NCBI RefSeq assembly: GCF_018613415.1
Contig: NZ_JAGGQG010000012.1
Coordinates: 156,841 to 220,840 of the forward strand
DNA length: 64,000 nt
Direction of reading: 5' to 3'
Source of the DNA: Bacillus sp. ISL-18
Lineage (GTDB): Bacteria; Bacillota; Bacilli; Bacillales; Cytobacillaceae
Part shown: positions 25,142 through 32,763 of the stretch, one piece after another
How positions within the stretch are numbered: position 1 is the first letter of the stretch
Layout of the letters: the number at the start of each line of letters is the position of its first letter
Notes under the pieces: generated by a model
Database searches by the model: none
What the model was told of the DNA's origin: nothing
The model's input: only the letters and a program-made list of their open reading frames with translations
Translations under genes and position numbers: made by a program

Positions 25142-25609
25142 ATGCCAAAAGGTGCAGGAAAGGTAGTCGCGCAAAACAAAAAGGCTTACCATGACTATTT
25201 TATTGAAGAAACGTACGAAGCGGGGCTTGTGCTGCAAGGAACTGAGATTAAGTCAATTCGTGCGGGGAAAGTCAATCTGAAGGATGCCTACGCACGGATT
25301 CAGAATGGTGAAGCGATTCTGTTTGGAATGCACGTCAGTCCTTATGAGCAGGGAAACATTTTTAATCACGATCCATTACGGACACGCAAACTGTTACTTC
25401 ATAAACGTGAAATTAATAAACTGCTTGGGGAAACAAAAGAAGCAGGTTATGCCCTCGTCCCATTAAAGCTTTATTTGAAAAATGGCTTCTGTAAGGTTTT
25501 AATTGGTTTAGCAAAGGGTAAAAAGAATTATGATAAGCGTGAATCGCTTAAGCAAAAAGAGGCGAAGCGGGAGATTGAACGAGCGTTCCGTGATCGTCAA
25601 AAGATGTAA
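25142..25609 (+). CDS. smpB: SsrA-binding protein SmpB
   Basis: RNA-binding partner of tmRNA, required for its entry into stalled ribosomes. The beta-barrel starts with [30 protein letters not shown] (two pieces of one conserved N-terminal block) and ends in the basic C-terminal tail [20 protein letters not shown] in which the family contacts the decoding site. I used the ATG after GAGGTGAAACAA, giving 155 residues, rather than GTG 25133. ssrA follows 165 bp downstream with its own promoter. Confidence 0.96.
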   Translation: MPKGAGKVVAQNKKAYHDYFIEETYEAGLVLQGTEIKSIRAGKVNLKDAYARIQNGEAILFGMHVSPYEQGNIFNHDPLRTRKLLLHKREINKLLGETKEAGYALVPLKLYLKNGFCKVLIGLAKGKKNYDKRESLKQKEAKREIERAFRDRQKM

Positions 25610-25637
25610 CTGGAAATTATTTTACAAATAGTTACAA

Positions 25638-25665
25638 TTGAAAAATGTTCTGAGTGTGTTATAAT
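25638..25665 (+). promoter_or_regulatory. Sigma-A promoter of ssrA
   Basis: TTGAAA at 25638 and TATAAT at 25660-25665 are spaced 16 bp. The transcript would carry about 100 nt of 5' leader before the mature tmRNA end. Confidence 0.75.
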
Positions 25666-25773
25666 AAGTTTGTCGCTGATAAAGCGGCAAAATCTTTTGC
25701 TCTGACAAACGTGTTGAGCAAATCCTAACGTCTGTTGCGAGAAATCTTAACTGATTTCAGCACATTTTATAAT

Positions 25774-26408
25774 GGGGACGCTACGGATTCGACAGGGGTA
25801 GTTTGAGCTTAGGTTGCGAGTCGAGGGGATCGGCCTCGTTAAAACGTCAAAGCCATAACTGGCAAAACTAACAACAACCTCGCTTTCGCAGCTTAATACT
25901 GCATAGCGGTTCCTCCCTCCATTGCCCATGTGGTAGGGTAAGGGACTCACTCTAAGTGGGCTACGCCGGATTCCACCGCCTGAGGATGAAGGAAGAGAAC
26001 AACCAGGCTAGCTGACCGGACGCCGGTCGATAGGCAAAAGGATCAGTGAAACGCCAATATATCGACTACACTCGTAGATGCTTAAGTGCCGATATCTTTG
26101 GACGCGGGTTCGATTAATTTTTAGTCGCCTTGTGTGGTAACATACAAGTGATAATCTGGCTTTATCGGTGAAACCTAAGTCGCTCTTGAGCGATAGGGCA
26201 ATGCCGAGCGGTATGTGAAGTAATTCAACAGCCGTGTATCGACTTATAGGCTGCCTTGCAATAAGGTAGTACTAGGATGCGATTCCTGCCTTGAAGAGGT
26301 AAATTTATGTTTCGCATAAGACGCCAGAGGGCCTGTTTTTTGACAGGTTCAAGATATAGTCAGTGCCATGTCGAAAGCATGGAAGAGCACGTCCCGCCGT
26401 CTCCACCA
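25774..26408 (+). ncRNA. ssrA: tmRNA (ssrA) interrupted by a group I intron
   Basis: Transfer-messenger RNA that rescues stalled ribosomes. The 5' end GGGGACGCUACGGAUUCGAC pairs with the 3' end CGUCUCC before an encoded CCA. The resume frame after GCCAUAACU reads GKTNNNLAFAA then TAA (25861-25896), which with the charged alanine gives the tag AGKTNNNLAFAA. The first exon runs to 26114 in the T-loop (GCGGGUUCGAU) and the second resumes at 26392 (UCCCGCCGUCUCCACCA). Joined, they restore a normal T-arm, GCGGG-UUCGAUU-CCCGC. Without splicing the tRNA-like domain could not fold, so splicing should be needed for function. Confidence 0.96.
26115..26391 (+). other. Group I intron in the tmRNA T-loop (no internal ORF)
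   Basis: 277 nt with the helices of a group I ribozyme. P1 pairs exon CGAU (26111-26114) with guide GUCG (26124-26127), giving the U-G wobble at the 5' splice site. P2 is CUUGUGUG/CAUACAAG around GUAA. P3 is UCUGGC (26155-26160) with GCCAGA (26323-26328). P4 (UCGG/CCGA), P5 (CCU/AGG with UCGCU/AGCGA) and P6 (GGU/GCC, capped by UGAA-GUAA-UUCA) follow. P7 is GACU (26241) with AGUC in the conserved AAGAUAUAGUC (26351-26361). P8 is CCUGU/ACAGG, P9 is CCAUG/CAUGG, and the last base is G. Extra stems between P7 and P3' suggest subgroup IA. The helices were paired by hand. Confidence 0.93.
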
Positions 26409-26424
26409 TACATAGGTGGATAAC

Positions 26425-26455
26425 AAGACTAGCAGAAATTGCTGGTCTTTTTTTA
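26425..26455. terminator. Intrinsic terminator of ssrA
   Basis: AGACTAGCA and TGCTGGTCT arms around a short loop, then seven T on the plus strand. The stop codon of the converging endonuclease gene falls in this T-run. Confidence 0.88.
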
Positions 26456-26860
26456 TATTTCAAAGAATTTTTCTTCAAATATGATCTTTTTCTCTAGTAA
26501 ATCAGCGTTGTATTTACCATTCCGTTGGGTGACTTTTTCATAGTTATCAAGTATCCATAGAGCGCGATTTCTTTTTTTATCCACTCTAAGAAAAGGTGAA
26601 ACGTCCCTTAATAAGTTTAAAACTGTTTCTTTGTTCTTTATGTACAGTGTATAGGAATCCTTATGGCGGATAGGGTCGTAGTTCTTTTTACTATTAATTC
26701 TGCCATTAGTTAATTTTTGAATATATTCTAGAAGCTCTTTATCAATAGATGCAATAGTAACACAGGGGCGGCGATGTTCCTTTTCATGCATTCTTGTTAA
26801 CGTAATGGTTCCTTCTCCATCAATAATTCCGGCAATATATGCTGGTTCCCAAATCTCCAT
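26453..26860 (-). CDS. LAGLIDADG homing endonuclease, free-standing
   Basis: 135-residue protein with one LAGLIDADG-type motif, IAGIIDGEGTITL, at residues 9-21; single-motif enzymes of this family act as homodimers cutting long, near-palindromic DNA sites. The fold continues with YTLYIKNKETVLNLL and the basic RVDKKRNRALWIL typical of the family. I chose the ATG five bases after GGGGG over the TTG at 26881. The gene is outside the intron, convergent with ssrA, and ends in the ssrA terminator 45 bp beyond the tmRNA 3' end. It has its own promoter. The inferred role is cutting intronless ssrA alleles to spread intron and gene together; the alternative is an unrelated solitary endonuclease. Confidence 0.9.
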   Translation of the reverse strand: MEIWEPAYIAGIIDGEGTITLTRMHEKEHRRPCVTIASIDKELLEYIQKLTNGRINSKKNYDPIRHKDSYTLYIKNKETVLNLLRDVSPFLRVDKKRNRALWILDNYEKVTQRNGKYNADLLEKKIIFEEKFFEI

Positions 26861-26903
26861 ATATACCCCCAAAAAACGCAATTCAAAACATACGTTCCCC
26901 TAT

Positions 26904-26932
26904 ATTATATTTTTTCCTACTATTGTTATCAA
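26904..26932 (-). promoter_or_regulatory. Sigma-A promoter of the homing endonuclease gene
   Basis: On the minus strand TTGATA and TATAAT are spaced exactly 17 bp, 43 bp before the ATG. A near-consensus promoter suggests the gene is expressed. Confidence 0.8.
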
Positions 26933-27098
26933 GCAGAAAATCTAAAATTAAGCTCAAAAACCCTGCTTAGATATTTCAAGGAAGGGCAGGTATTTTATAA
27001 CTAAAACAGGCAGGAATAAATCCGTAAGAATGGGAAGGACGATCTAATTGAACTGTAGGGATTTTTTAGGATGTGGTTATTTATAAAGTTCTAATGAT

Positions 27099-27737
27099 TT
27101 ATAAAAATTGAACCAGCCAAGCATGTAACAAAGACAAACAAGAGAGAAAAAAGAGACTAAGAATAATAGAAATAACCCCTTTATAGTAAGTTTGTTTAAC
27201 AAATGGAATCAAGAAAGAGGCACATAAACTAAACCAAACAATAATAGTAAAAATAATGAAACTATCTAAGAGGTAATAAGGTAATATACCGAAATAAAAT
27301 AATCCTCCTAAAATACTGCTGCCCAAAAAGGGAACCCAAAGATCCATCCTTTTTTGAATAACAGGCTCAGATGATTGGTCAAGTGACCTTCCCAAAAAGA
27401 GCGGATAAAGAAAATAAGGAAGCACGAAACCAAAGCAAATACCTGAAACTAATCTCCTGACGTTGTTACTTTGAAATAAATGAGTGTATGACCCCAGACC
27501 ATCAATCATCAAAGGAATCATTAGTAGTAATAGAAGGAAGCTAATTTTAATAGTGGGTATGGTGAGTTTTGATTTCCGTTTAAAAATATGTAAATACAAT
27601 AGAGTGGAGAAAATCCCGATGTAAATTCCGGTATCTCGGGCACAAACAGAAAGTGCTAATCCAGATACATGAAGGGAACGTTCATCTAATTGGTGGCAGA
27701 TAGCCCTTCCAAAAAAGTCGAATATCGCTTGGATCAA
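27099..27737 (-). CDS. DUF2085 family membrane protein
   Basis: 212-residue integral membrane protein with about five or six hydrophobic segments. The N-terminal CHQLDERSLHVSG and SVCARDTGIYIG correspond to the cysteine-containing signature of DUF2085 (CHQ...RS...C.R..GIY.G); the second cysteine of the usual CxRC pair appears as aspartate here. Translation starts at TTG behind GGAGGGG. Function is unknown for the family. The 217-bp gap before the endonuclease gene contains only that gene's promoter and nothing else I recognise. Confidence 0.8.
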   Translation of the reverse strand: MIQAIFDFFGRAICHQLDERSLHVSGLALSVCARDTGIYIGIFSTLLYLHIFKRKSKLTIPTIKISFLLLLLMIPLMIDGLGSYTHLFQSNNVRRLVSGICFGFVLPYFLYPLFLGRSLDQSSEPVIQKRMDLWVPFLGSSILGGLFYFGILPYYLLDSFIIFTIIVWFSLCASFLIPFVKQTYYKGVISIILSLFFLSCLSLLHAWLVQFL

Positions 27738-27757
27738 CCGCTATCCCCTCCAACTGA

Positions 27758-27790
27758 GAACCCAATTTTCTATTATACAAAATTGGGTTC
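27758..27790. terminator. Inverted repeat between two minus-strand membrane genes
   Basis: Perfect 12-bp arms (GAACCCAATTTT) with a 9-nt loop. No good T-run follows on either strand, so termination is uncertain; it may instead protect mRNA ends. Confidence 0.5.
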
Positions 27791-27816
27791 CTTTCTCCTG
27801 CAAATTTTTATAAACT

Positions 27817-28035
27817 TTAATACCCCGAAACCGCCGGCATGATTGACAATGCCGAGGCAGCAAACCAGCAAATACAGCTTAAAATCGTCACCACAATCGC
27901 GATAATTAAACAATTCTTCCCCACAACTTTCTTCTCAGGTTCCGGATCGTTCATCCAAATAATTCCTAAAATAATCCCAACAATCGGAATAAGTATCGAT
28001 AGAATATAAAAAAGTGCTTTTTGTCCACCTGACAC
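27817..28035 (-). CDS. Small two-helix membrane protein, function unknown
   Basis: 72 residues with two hydrophobic segments (ALFYILSILIPIVGIILGII and LIIAIVVTILSCICWFAASA) around a short acidic and basic loop with DPEPEKK. Start is GTG six bases after GGAGGTGA; an overlapping frame starting at the ATG 28040 is not supported because it lacks membrane-protein or other family character. No family is recognised with certainty. Confidence 0.65.
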   Translation of the reverse strand: MSGGQKALFYILSILIPIVGIILGIIWMNDPEPEKKVVGKNCLIIAIVVTILSCICWFAASALSIMPAVSGY

Positions 28036-28278
28036 TCATTTCACCTCCATCTAAAGGCTTGAATTTGGATAGGAGAAAAATCTTGTTCAATGATATGTAT
28101 GTTAACCTGTAAAGTAATTTGCCTGTCTCCCTTTTTGAAATTTCAGAATTATTTTCGTTTATGCCCCTTTTCCCATTTTTATTGGTATAATTGGTTGGTA
28201 AAACCTGTAATATATAAAGTGGCAAAATACCCATGCCATTCGAATGATTTAATGGAAATGTAATAATTTTAATAGATT

Positions 28279-28310
28279 TGAAACAATTGGATAGGAATTT
28301 CGTCTATAAT
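28279..28310 (+). promoter_or_regulatory. ECF sigma (sigma-M-like) promoter of the deacetylase gene
   Basis: TGAAAC (28279-28284), 16-bp spacer, CGTC (28301-28304) match the B. subtilis sigma-M pattern; TATAAT directly follows, so sigma-A might also read it. The rest of the 312-bp gap shows nothing else. Confidence 0.6.
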
Positions 28311-28347
28311 GGGGGAAGTGAAATAAACACCAAAGAGGGTATGAACA

Positions 28348-29361
28348 ATGGGGAATTTAAAAAGAAGCTGGCCACAAGGGACATTACTTGTCCTTATTGT
28401 CTTTGGTTTCTTATTTACAGGGGTAATTCTAAGCCATTATTCTCAGGAAAACGTCATAAATAAATCTACTAATCCAGCAAAACATGAACCTATTCATCGG
28501 GCATTGGCCAAGGGGGCAGCACCTGAATTGATTAGAAGGGATACCAAGGATGGACTGCTGGAAAAAGAACAAATTCGGAAACATCAAGCAGAAGCGGTTG
28601 CTTGGAGAAATCAACAAGAACGAGACAATAGCAAAGTTAAGGAACCGACTCCAACAGAACCTGCCTCAAACCCAACAACTACTGCCGAGCAGCCAAAAAA
28701 GATAACAATTCCAGCACAATCTGAGCAGCCGAATACGCCGCCGCCAGCTAATCCAAGTTCAAAAAAAACGATTTATTTAACCTTTGATGACGGTCCATCG
28801 GCCTATTCCGCTCCGATAATCGCCTTGCTTGAAAAATATCAGTATAAAGCAACCTTTTTTATGATTGATGGCAATATTCGCCGTTATCCCAATGCTGTTA
28901 AATTAATGGTCCAGTCTGGGGAGACCGTTGGCCTGCACAGCGTGTCACATGATCGGAAGATTTTTTATGCATCTGTGACATCGATCATCTCGGAATTAAC
29001 ACAAAACCGTCTTACCTTAAAAGAAATCTCAGGGGTAGATTCCTATATTATGAGAACCCCGTATGGCAGTGTTCCGTATATGACAGAGGAATATCGAAAG
29101 GCTGTACATGATCAAGGATATTTGATGTGGGATTGGAATATTGACAGCCGGGATTGGGATTATAAAGATGCCCGATATGTAAACAGCGTCATCGCACAAT
29201 TAAACCGAATGGTTAACCATAATGGACCGATTGTCATTCTGCTGCACGAAAGGAAAGAAACGCTAGCACACTTGCCACAGCTGCTTGATTTTTTATCGAA
29301 ACAAGGCTGGATCAGTAAGAAGATAGACAGCTCGATGACGCCGGTTCAATTTAACCCATAA
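28348..29361 (+). CDS. Membrane-anchored polysaccharide (peptidoglycan) deacetylase
   Basis: 337 residues: an N-terminal signal anchor (LLVLIVFGFLFTGVIL), a proline/threonine-rich linker to about residue 140, then a carbohydrate-esterase-4 (NodB) domain. Catalytic motifs are TFDDGPS (metal-binding and base aspartates), HSVSH (the two metal histidines), RTPYGS, DWNIDSRDW, and the final ILLHE, where the family often has HD. It should act outside the membrane removing N-acetyl groups from cell-wall glycan, as in PgdA-type enzymes. The sigma-M-like promoter in front agrees with a cell-envelope stress role. The exact sugar cannot be fixed from sequence. Confidence 0.88.
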   Translation: MGNLKRSWPQGTLLVLIVFGFLFTGVILSHYSQENVINKSTNPAKHEPIHRALAKGAAPELIRRDTKDGLLEKEQIRKHQAEAVAWRNQQERDNSKVKEPTPTEPASNPTTTAEQPKKITIPAQSEQPNTPPPANPSSKKTIYLTFDDGPSAYSAPIIALLEKYQYKATFFMIDGNIRRYPNAVKLMVQSGETVGLHSVSHDRKIFYASVTSIISELTQNRLTLKEISGVDSYIMRTPYGSVPYMTEEYRKAVHDQGYLMWDWNIDSRDWDYKDARYVNSVIAQLNRMVNHNGPIVILLHERKETLAHLPQLLDFLSKQGWISKKIDSSMTPVQFNP

Positions 29362-29461
29362 AAGAAGTCTAAAACAGACAAATTAGGGTTAAGATTTGAT
29401 ATAATTAAAAAAAGTTAAAAAACTTACTACTAGTAAATATAATGGGGTTCGATCAGTATCT

Positions 29462-30463
29462 ATGATAAATAAACTAATGAATAGCAGCGGTTTTAAAAGA
29501 ATAGCTATATTTGTCCTTATTGCCCTCGTTTTATATGCAATGAGGTCGATGATAAATTTAATTTTACTTACCTTTATCTTTACCTTCTTAATGGATCGGT
29601 TAGTTCAATTTATTGAAAAAAAGATTCCGCTTAATCGCAAGTTAATTGTCGTGATTTCTTATGCCTGCATTGTCGGGTTACTTTCCTATTGTTTGGTTAT
29701 GTATTTACCGATGATTATTCAGGAAATTACCGCCCTAATCAAGCAATTAACCGCTTTTTATACTGCAAAGCACGATAATATTATTCTAAATTATCTGGTC
29801 AACCGGATGGAAGAAATCAAGCTGTCGAGCTATCTCGAGCAAGGCGTTACTTTTATCATAAAGTATTTTAAAGATATTAGCAGTATTACGTTACAGGTGT
29901 TATTGGCCTTGCTGCTGAGCATTTTCTGCTTATTGGAAAAGCCGCACTTAATCGAATTTACAAAGAAATTCAGAACTAGTAAAATCGCCCCTATCTATGA
30001 AGAAATTGAGTTTTTTGCCCGGAAATTTGTTGGGACATTCGGTAAGGTGATCGAAGCACAATTAATTATTGCGGTTATTAATTGTATCCTTACTACCATT
30101 TTTCTATGGCTGTTAAAATTTCCGCAATTAGGCGGTTTATCGATTATGATCTTTGTACTGGGACTAATCCCAGTAGCGGGGGTTATTATCTCGTTAATCC
30201 CGCTTGTGATCATCGCTTATAGTATAGGCGGATTAATGAAGGTTCTTTATGTGGGTATAGCGATTCTGATCATTCATGCGATTGAAGCTTACATTCTAAA
30301 CCCAAATTTAATGAGTTCAAAAACCAATCTTCCTGTTTTCTATACATTCATCGTCTTAATTTTCTCCGAGCACTTTTTCGGTGTATGGGGGTTAATTATC
30401 GGGATCCCTGTATTTGTTTTCCTTTTGGATGTATTAGAAGTGACAGACCATAAAAAGGTGTAA
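29462..30463 (+). CDS. AI-2E family transporter-like membrane protein
   Basis: 333-residue integral membrane protein with seven to eight predicted helices; the family signature region LGLIPVAGVIISLIPLVI lies near residue 245, and LNPNLMSSKTNLPVFYTFIV follows. Relatives in Bacillus are YtvI and YueF type. The family name comes from autoinducer-2 export claims for one E. coli member; other members move sodium or unknown solutes, so no substrate is assigned. The ATG has only a weak upstream ribosome binding site. Confidence 0.82.
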   Translation: MINKLMNSSGFKRIAIFVLIALVLYAMRSMINLILLTFIFTFLMDRLVQFIEKKIPLNRKLIVVISYACIVGLLSYCLVMYLPMIIQEITALIKQLTAFYTAKHDNIILNYLVNRMEEIKLSSYLEQGVTFIIKYFKDISSITLQVLLALLLSIFCLLEKPHLIEFTKKFRTSKIAPIYEEIEFFARKFVGTFGKVIEAQLIIAVINCILTTIFLWLLKFPQLGGLSIMIFVLGLIPVAGVIISLIPLVIIAYSIGGLMKVLYVGIAILIIHAIEAYILNPNLMSSKTNLPVFYTFIVLIFSEHFFGVWGLIIGIPVFVFLLDVLEVTDHKKV

Positions 30464-30465
30464 CC

Positions 30466-30495
30466 GAAAAGTCCAGTTGCTTGGGCTTTTTTCTT
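30466..30495 (+). terminator. Intrinsic terminator after the AI-2E family gene
   Basis: AAAAGTCCA and TTGGGCTTTT arms around GTTGC, followed by T-rich sequence. Confidence 0.75.
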
Positions 30496-30551
30496 TTGTA
30501 TCTTTTCTGCTATGCTAAACGTATATACCTTAATGAGGAGGAGAGAACGAA

Positions 30552-30785
30552 ATGAGCGAATGTAAACTGAATCACTCAAAGGAAGATGTGGAAAATAAAT
30601 ACGAATCGCAGGCAGCTTTTTTGCCTGAAGACATGAAGGGATTATTCAACCGTTTTTTTGCAAACGAGCATTCACAAGAACTGTTGAATGAAGTCTTTCA
30701 TTTATTGAAAAAATATGACTTAGCATCTTCCGAAGAAAAACAGGAAAGAAATAACCGGTTATATTTAGTGTTAAAAAACGTTTAA
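30552..30785 (+). CDS. Small soluble protein of unknown function
   Basis: 77 residues, charged, probably helical (LLNEVFHLLKKYDLASSEEKQERN), no membrane segment. The ATG follows GAGGAGGAGAG. It is 15 bp before the cation-efflux gene and probably cotranscribed with it. I do not recognise the family. Confidence 0.7.
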   Translation: MSECKLNHSKEDVENKYESQAAFLPEDMKGLFNRFFANEHSQELLNEVFHLLKKYDLASSEEKQERNNRLYLVLKNV

Positions 30786-30800
30786 AGAATTGAGGATAGA

Positions 30801-31769
30801 ATGGGAGAATTAATTCAGTTATTAAAACGAGGGAATAAATCGGCCTTTCTGGCAGCCATTATCAATGCCATTATTGCGATTATTAAAGGGGTGGCCTTTT
30901 TCTTTACAGGAAATGTCGCCATGTTTGCTGAAACAATGCACAGCCTTGGCGATGCAGCCAATCAGTTCTTTGTATTCGTTGGATCCGCACTGAGCAAAAA
31001 AGCACCGACAGAGAAATATCCCAACGGCTTTGGCCGATTAGTCAACCTTGTTCTCTTAGGGGCGGTGTTAATTGTAGGGATTATGGCGTTTGAAACGATC
31101 AAAGAAGGCTATCACCATATTGTCCATCCAACAAAGTCGACCGGTTTTTTGATTAATATTCTTGTTTTAGCATTAGCGACCCTGCTCGAAACCTTTGTCT
31201 TGTTTAAAGCCATGAAGGAAATTTTGCACGATATCGAGGTGGAGGCAAAGGGGATCAACATTTTTACTATGGCCTTTGCCAATTTGGGACGAGCCAAGCC
31301 GGCGACAAAGCTTGTCTTCATGGAGGACATGGTGGCCACTTTAGGCGGTTTGTTAGCCATCATAGCCGTTGTTCTAGCCCACTTTACCCCCTTGCATCAG
31401 GCAGAAGGTGTTGCCTCTGTACTGATTGGTGTGATGATGCTTTTTGTAGTCGGGAAAGTCTTTTTAGATAATGCAGCTGGGGTAATTGGTCAAGCGGATG
31501 AGGAAATGGAAAATAAGATCGGTGTACTCGTGATGGAGGATCCTGATGTAAAGGATATCCAAGACATAACCGTTATTAAAGAGGGGGAAGACCTCCACGT
31601 TGAGCTCGAAATCGAGATTGACCCTCAATTAACAGTTGCCGCGGCCGATGATATTAAAGATCGAATTCATGAAAAAGTTATGGCAGAAAAGGGCGTCGTT
31701 GATGTCACGATTGAGATTGATGAAGCCGATGACGTGATGACGTGGCAAAAACCAAAACCCACACAATAA
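30801..31769 (+). CDS. Cation diffusion facilitator family transporter
   Basis: 322 residues: six transmembrane helices and a C-terminal cytoplasmic domain (ferredoxin-like, HVELEIEIDP). The first metal-binding half-site is present (HSLGDAANQ, HxxxD type). The second, normally HxxxD in TM5, reads VFMEDMVATLGG, with the histidine replaced and a glutamate next to the aspartate, as in the SLC30A9-like branch of the family. Divalent-metal/proton antiport is therefore likely but the metal is uncertain. It is preceded by a small cotranscribed gene. Confidence 0.88.
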   Translation: MGELIQLLKRGNKSAFLAAIINAIIAIIKGVAFFFTGNVAMFAETMHSLGDAANQFFVFVGSALSKKAPTEKYPNGFGRLVNLVLLGAVLIVGIMAFETIKEGYHHIVHPTKSTGFLINILVLALATLLETFVLFKAMKEILHDIEVEAKGINIFTMAFANLGRAKPATKLVFMEDMVATLGGLLAIIAVVLAHFTPLHQAEGVASVLIGVMMLFVVGKVFLDNAAGVIGQADEEMENKIGVLVMEDPDVKDIQDITVIKEGEDLHVELEIEIDPQLTVAAADDIKDRIHEKVMAEKGVVDVTIEIDEADDVMTWQKPKPTQ

Positions 31770-31797
31770 AGTTAAAGATTAAGTAAAAAGTAGAGGT

Positions 31798-31982
31798 ACG
31801 GCAGATAAGAGGAGTTCATAAGCCCTGAAGGGGACCGCACCTCGGAGCTACGACAGATAAGAAGGCTTGATAACCCCTGAAGGAGACCGCACCTCGGAGC
31901 TACGACAGATAAGAGGGCTTCATAACCGCTGAAGGATTCTGCACCTCGGAGCTACGACAGATAAGAGGGTTTCATAACCGGC
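31798..31982. repeat. 52-bp tandem repeat, about 3.5 copies
   Basis: Units begin ACGACAGATAAGAGGGCTTC (first copy ACGGCAGATAAG) at 31798, 31850, 31902 and 31954, exactly 52 bp apart; the last is cut after about 28 bp. Each contains CGCACCTCGGAGCT near its end. It lies in the 356-bp gap between the cation transporter and the thioesterase. No ORF or terminator explains it. Confidence 0.9.
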
Positions 31983-32039
31983 AAATTCCCGAGCCCTTGT
32001 GTCCGAATCTTTCCAATATAAAAGTCAATACAAAAATGG

Positions 32040-32070
32040 ATGGCCCGGAGAAGACTCCGGGCCATTGTTT
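32040..32070. terminator. Bidirectional terminator
   Basis: Perfect 11-bp arms ATGGCCCGGAG with loop AAGA between convergent genes; T-rich on the plus side. Confidence 0.8.
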
Positions 32071-32125
32071 AAAATGAGCACTGATCGCAACTAATCACCT
32101 TAAAAACCAGTTACTCTCGCTTTCC

Positions 32126-32638
32126 CTATTCCCAAGGCTTATGCATCGTTAAAATCCTCGCCAATTCTTTACTGCTTTTTCGATGTTCTTTCCGCTTTTC
32201 TGCACGTTCTTTCCCGGTTTCATACAGTTTTTTCTCTTCATCGGTTTCAGGAATGATCGCCGGAACCTTTGTTGGTTTTCCGTTCTCATCTAAGGCCACA
32301 AACGTTAAAAAGGCTGTAGCAGCAATTTTTCGGTCACCGGACATGAGGTTTTCTGCAATCACTTTCGCAATAATTTCAATCGATGAGTTTCCGGTATAGG
32401 TTACAAAGGTTTCAATACAAACAGAATCCTTTGGTGTAATCGGACTTAGGAAATCAACAGAATCAATCGATGCGGTAACACACTCCGCTCTGGAATGGCG
32501 CACAGCCGAAATGGATGCAATCATATCGATATCACTAATCAGCTTTCCACCGAAAAGGGTATTATGGTTATTTACATCATTCGGAAAAATTCGGCTAGTT
32601 CGGACTACTCTTGTCTCATTACATGTTTTGGCTTCCAT
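32126..32638 (-). CDS. Acyl-CoA thioesterase, hotdog fold (YkhA-like)
   Basis: 170-residue cytoplasmic thioesterase hydrolysing acyl-CoA. The hotdog core shows NHNTLFGGKLISDIDMIAS, with the conserved N...GG(K/Q)...D active-site pattern, then SIDSVDFLSPI and ATAFLTFVALDENGKP. A charged C-terminal extension (ERAEKRKEHRKSSKELA) is typical of the Bacillus members. Start follows TTGGAGGG. It stands alone, convergent with the cation transporter. Confidence 0.9.
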   Translation of the reverse strand: MEAKTCNETRVVRTSRIFPNDVNNHNTLFGGKLISDIDMIASISAVRHSRAECVTASIDSVDFLSPITPKDSVCIETFVTYTGNSSIEIIAKVIAENLMSGDRKIAATAFLTFVALDENGKPTKVPAIIPETDEEKKLYETGKERAEKRKEHRKSSKELARILTMHKPWE

Positions 32639-32763
32639 ACAATCCCTCCAAGTTTGTCATCTATATTTTGTCCACAATCTAATTTTTCTTGTTTCTTTTT
32701 AGGTGAAATTTAGGTAAATGTGGTACATTACATATATCAATTAATTGGTCAGGAGGTCAACAA

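Noticed and set aside
25747..25950. Minus-strand ORF inside ssrA
   Set aside because: It is antisense to the tmRNA 5' domain and tag region; no ribosome binding site.
26409..28035. Possibility that the minus-strand block after ssrA is a genomic island integrated at the tmRNA 3' end
   Set aside because: No integrase gene and no duplicate of the tmRNA 3' end (att repeat) were found by eye downstream.
27935..28234. 99-codon minus-strand ORF overlapping the small two-helix protein gene
   Set aside because: Sequence is not protein-like, and the overlapping GTG-started frame has two clear membrane helices with better spacing from the same ribosome binding site.
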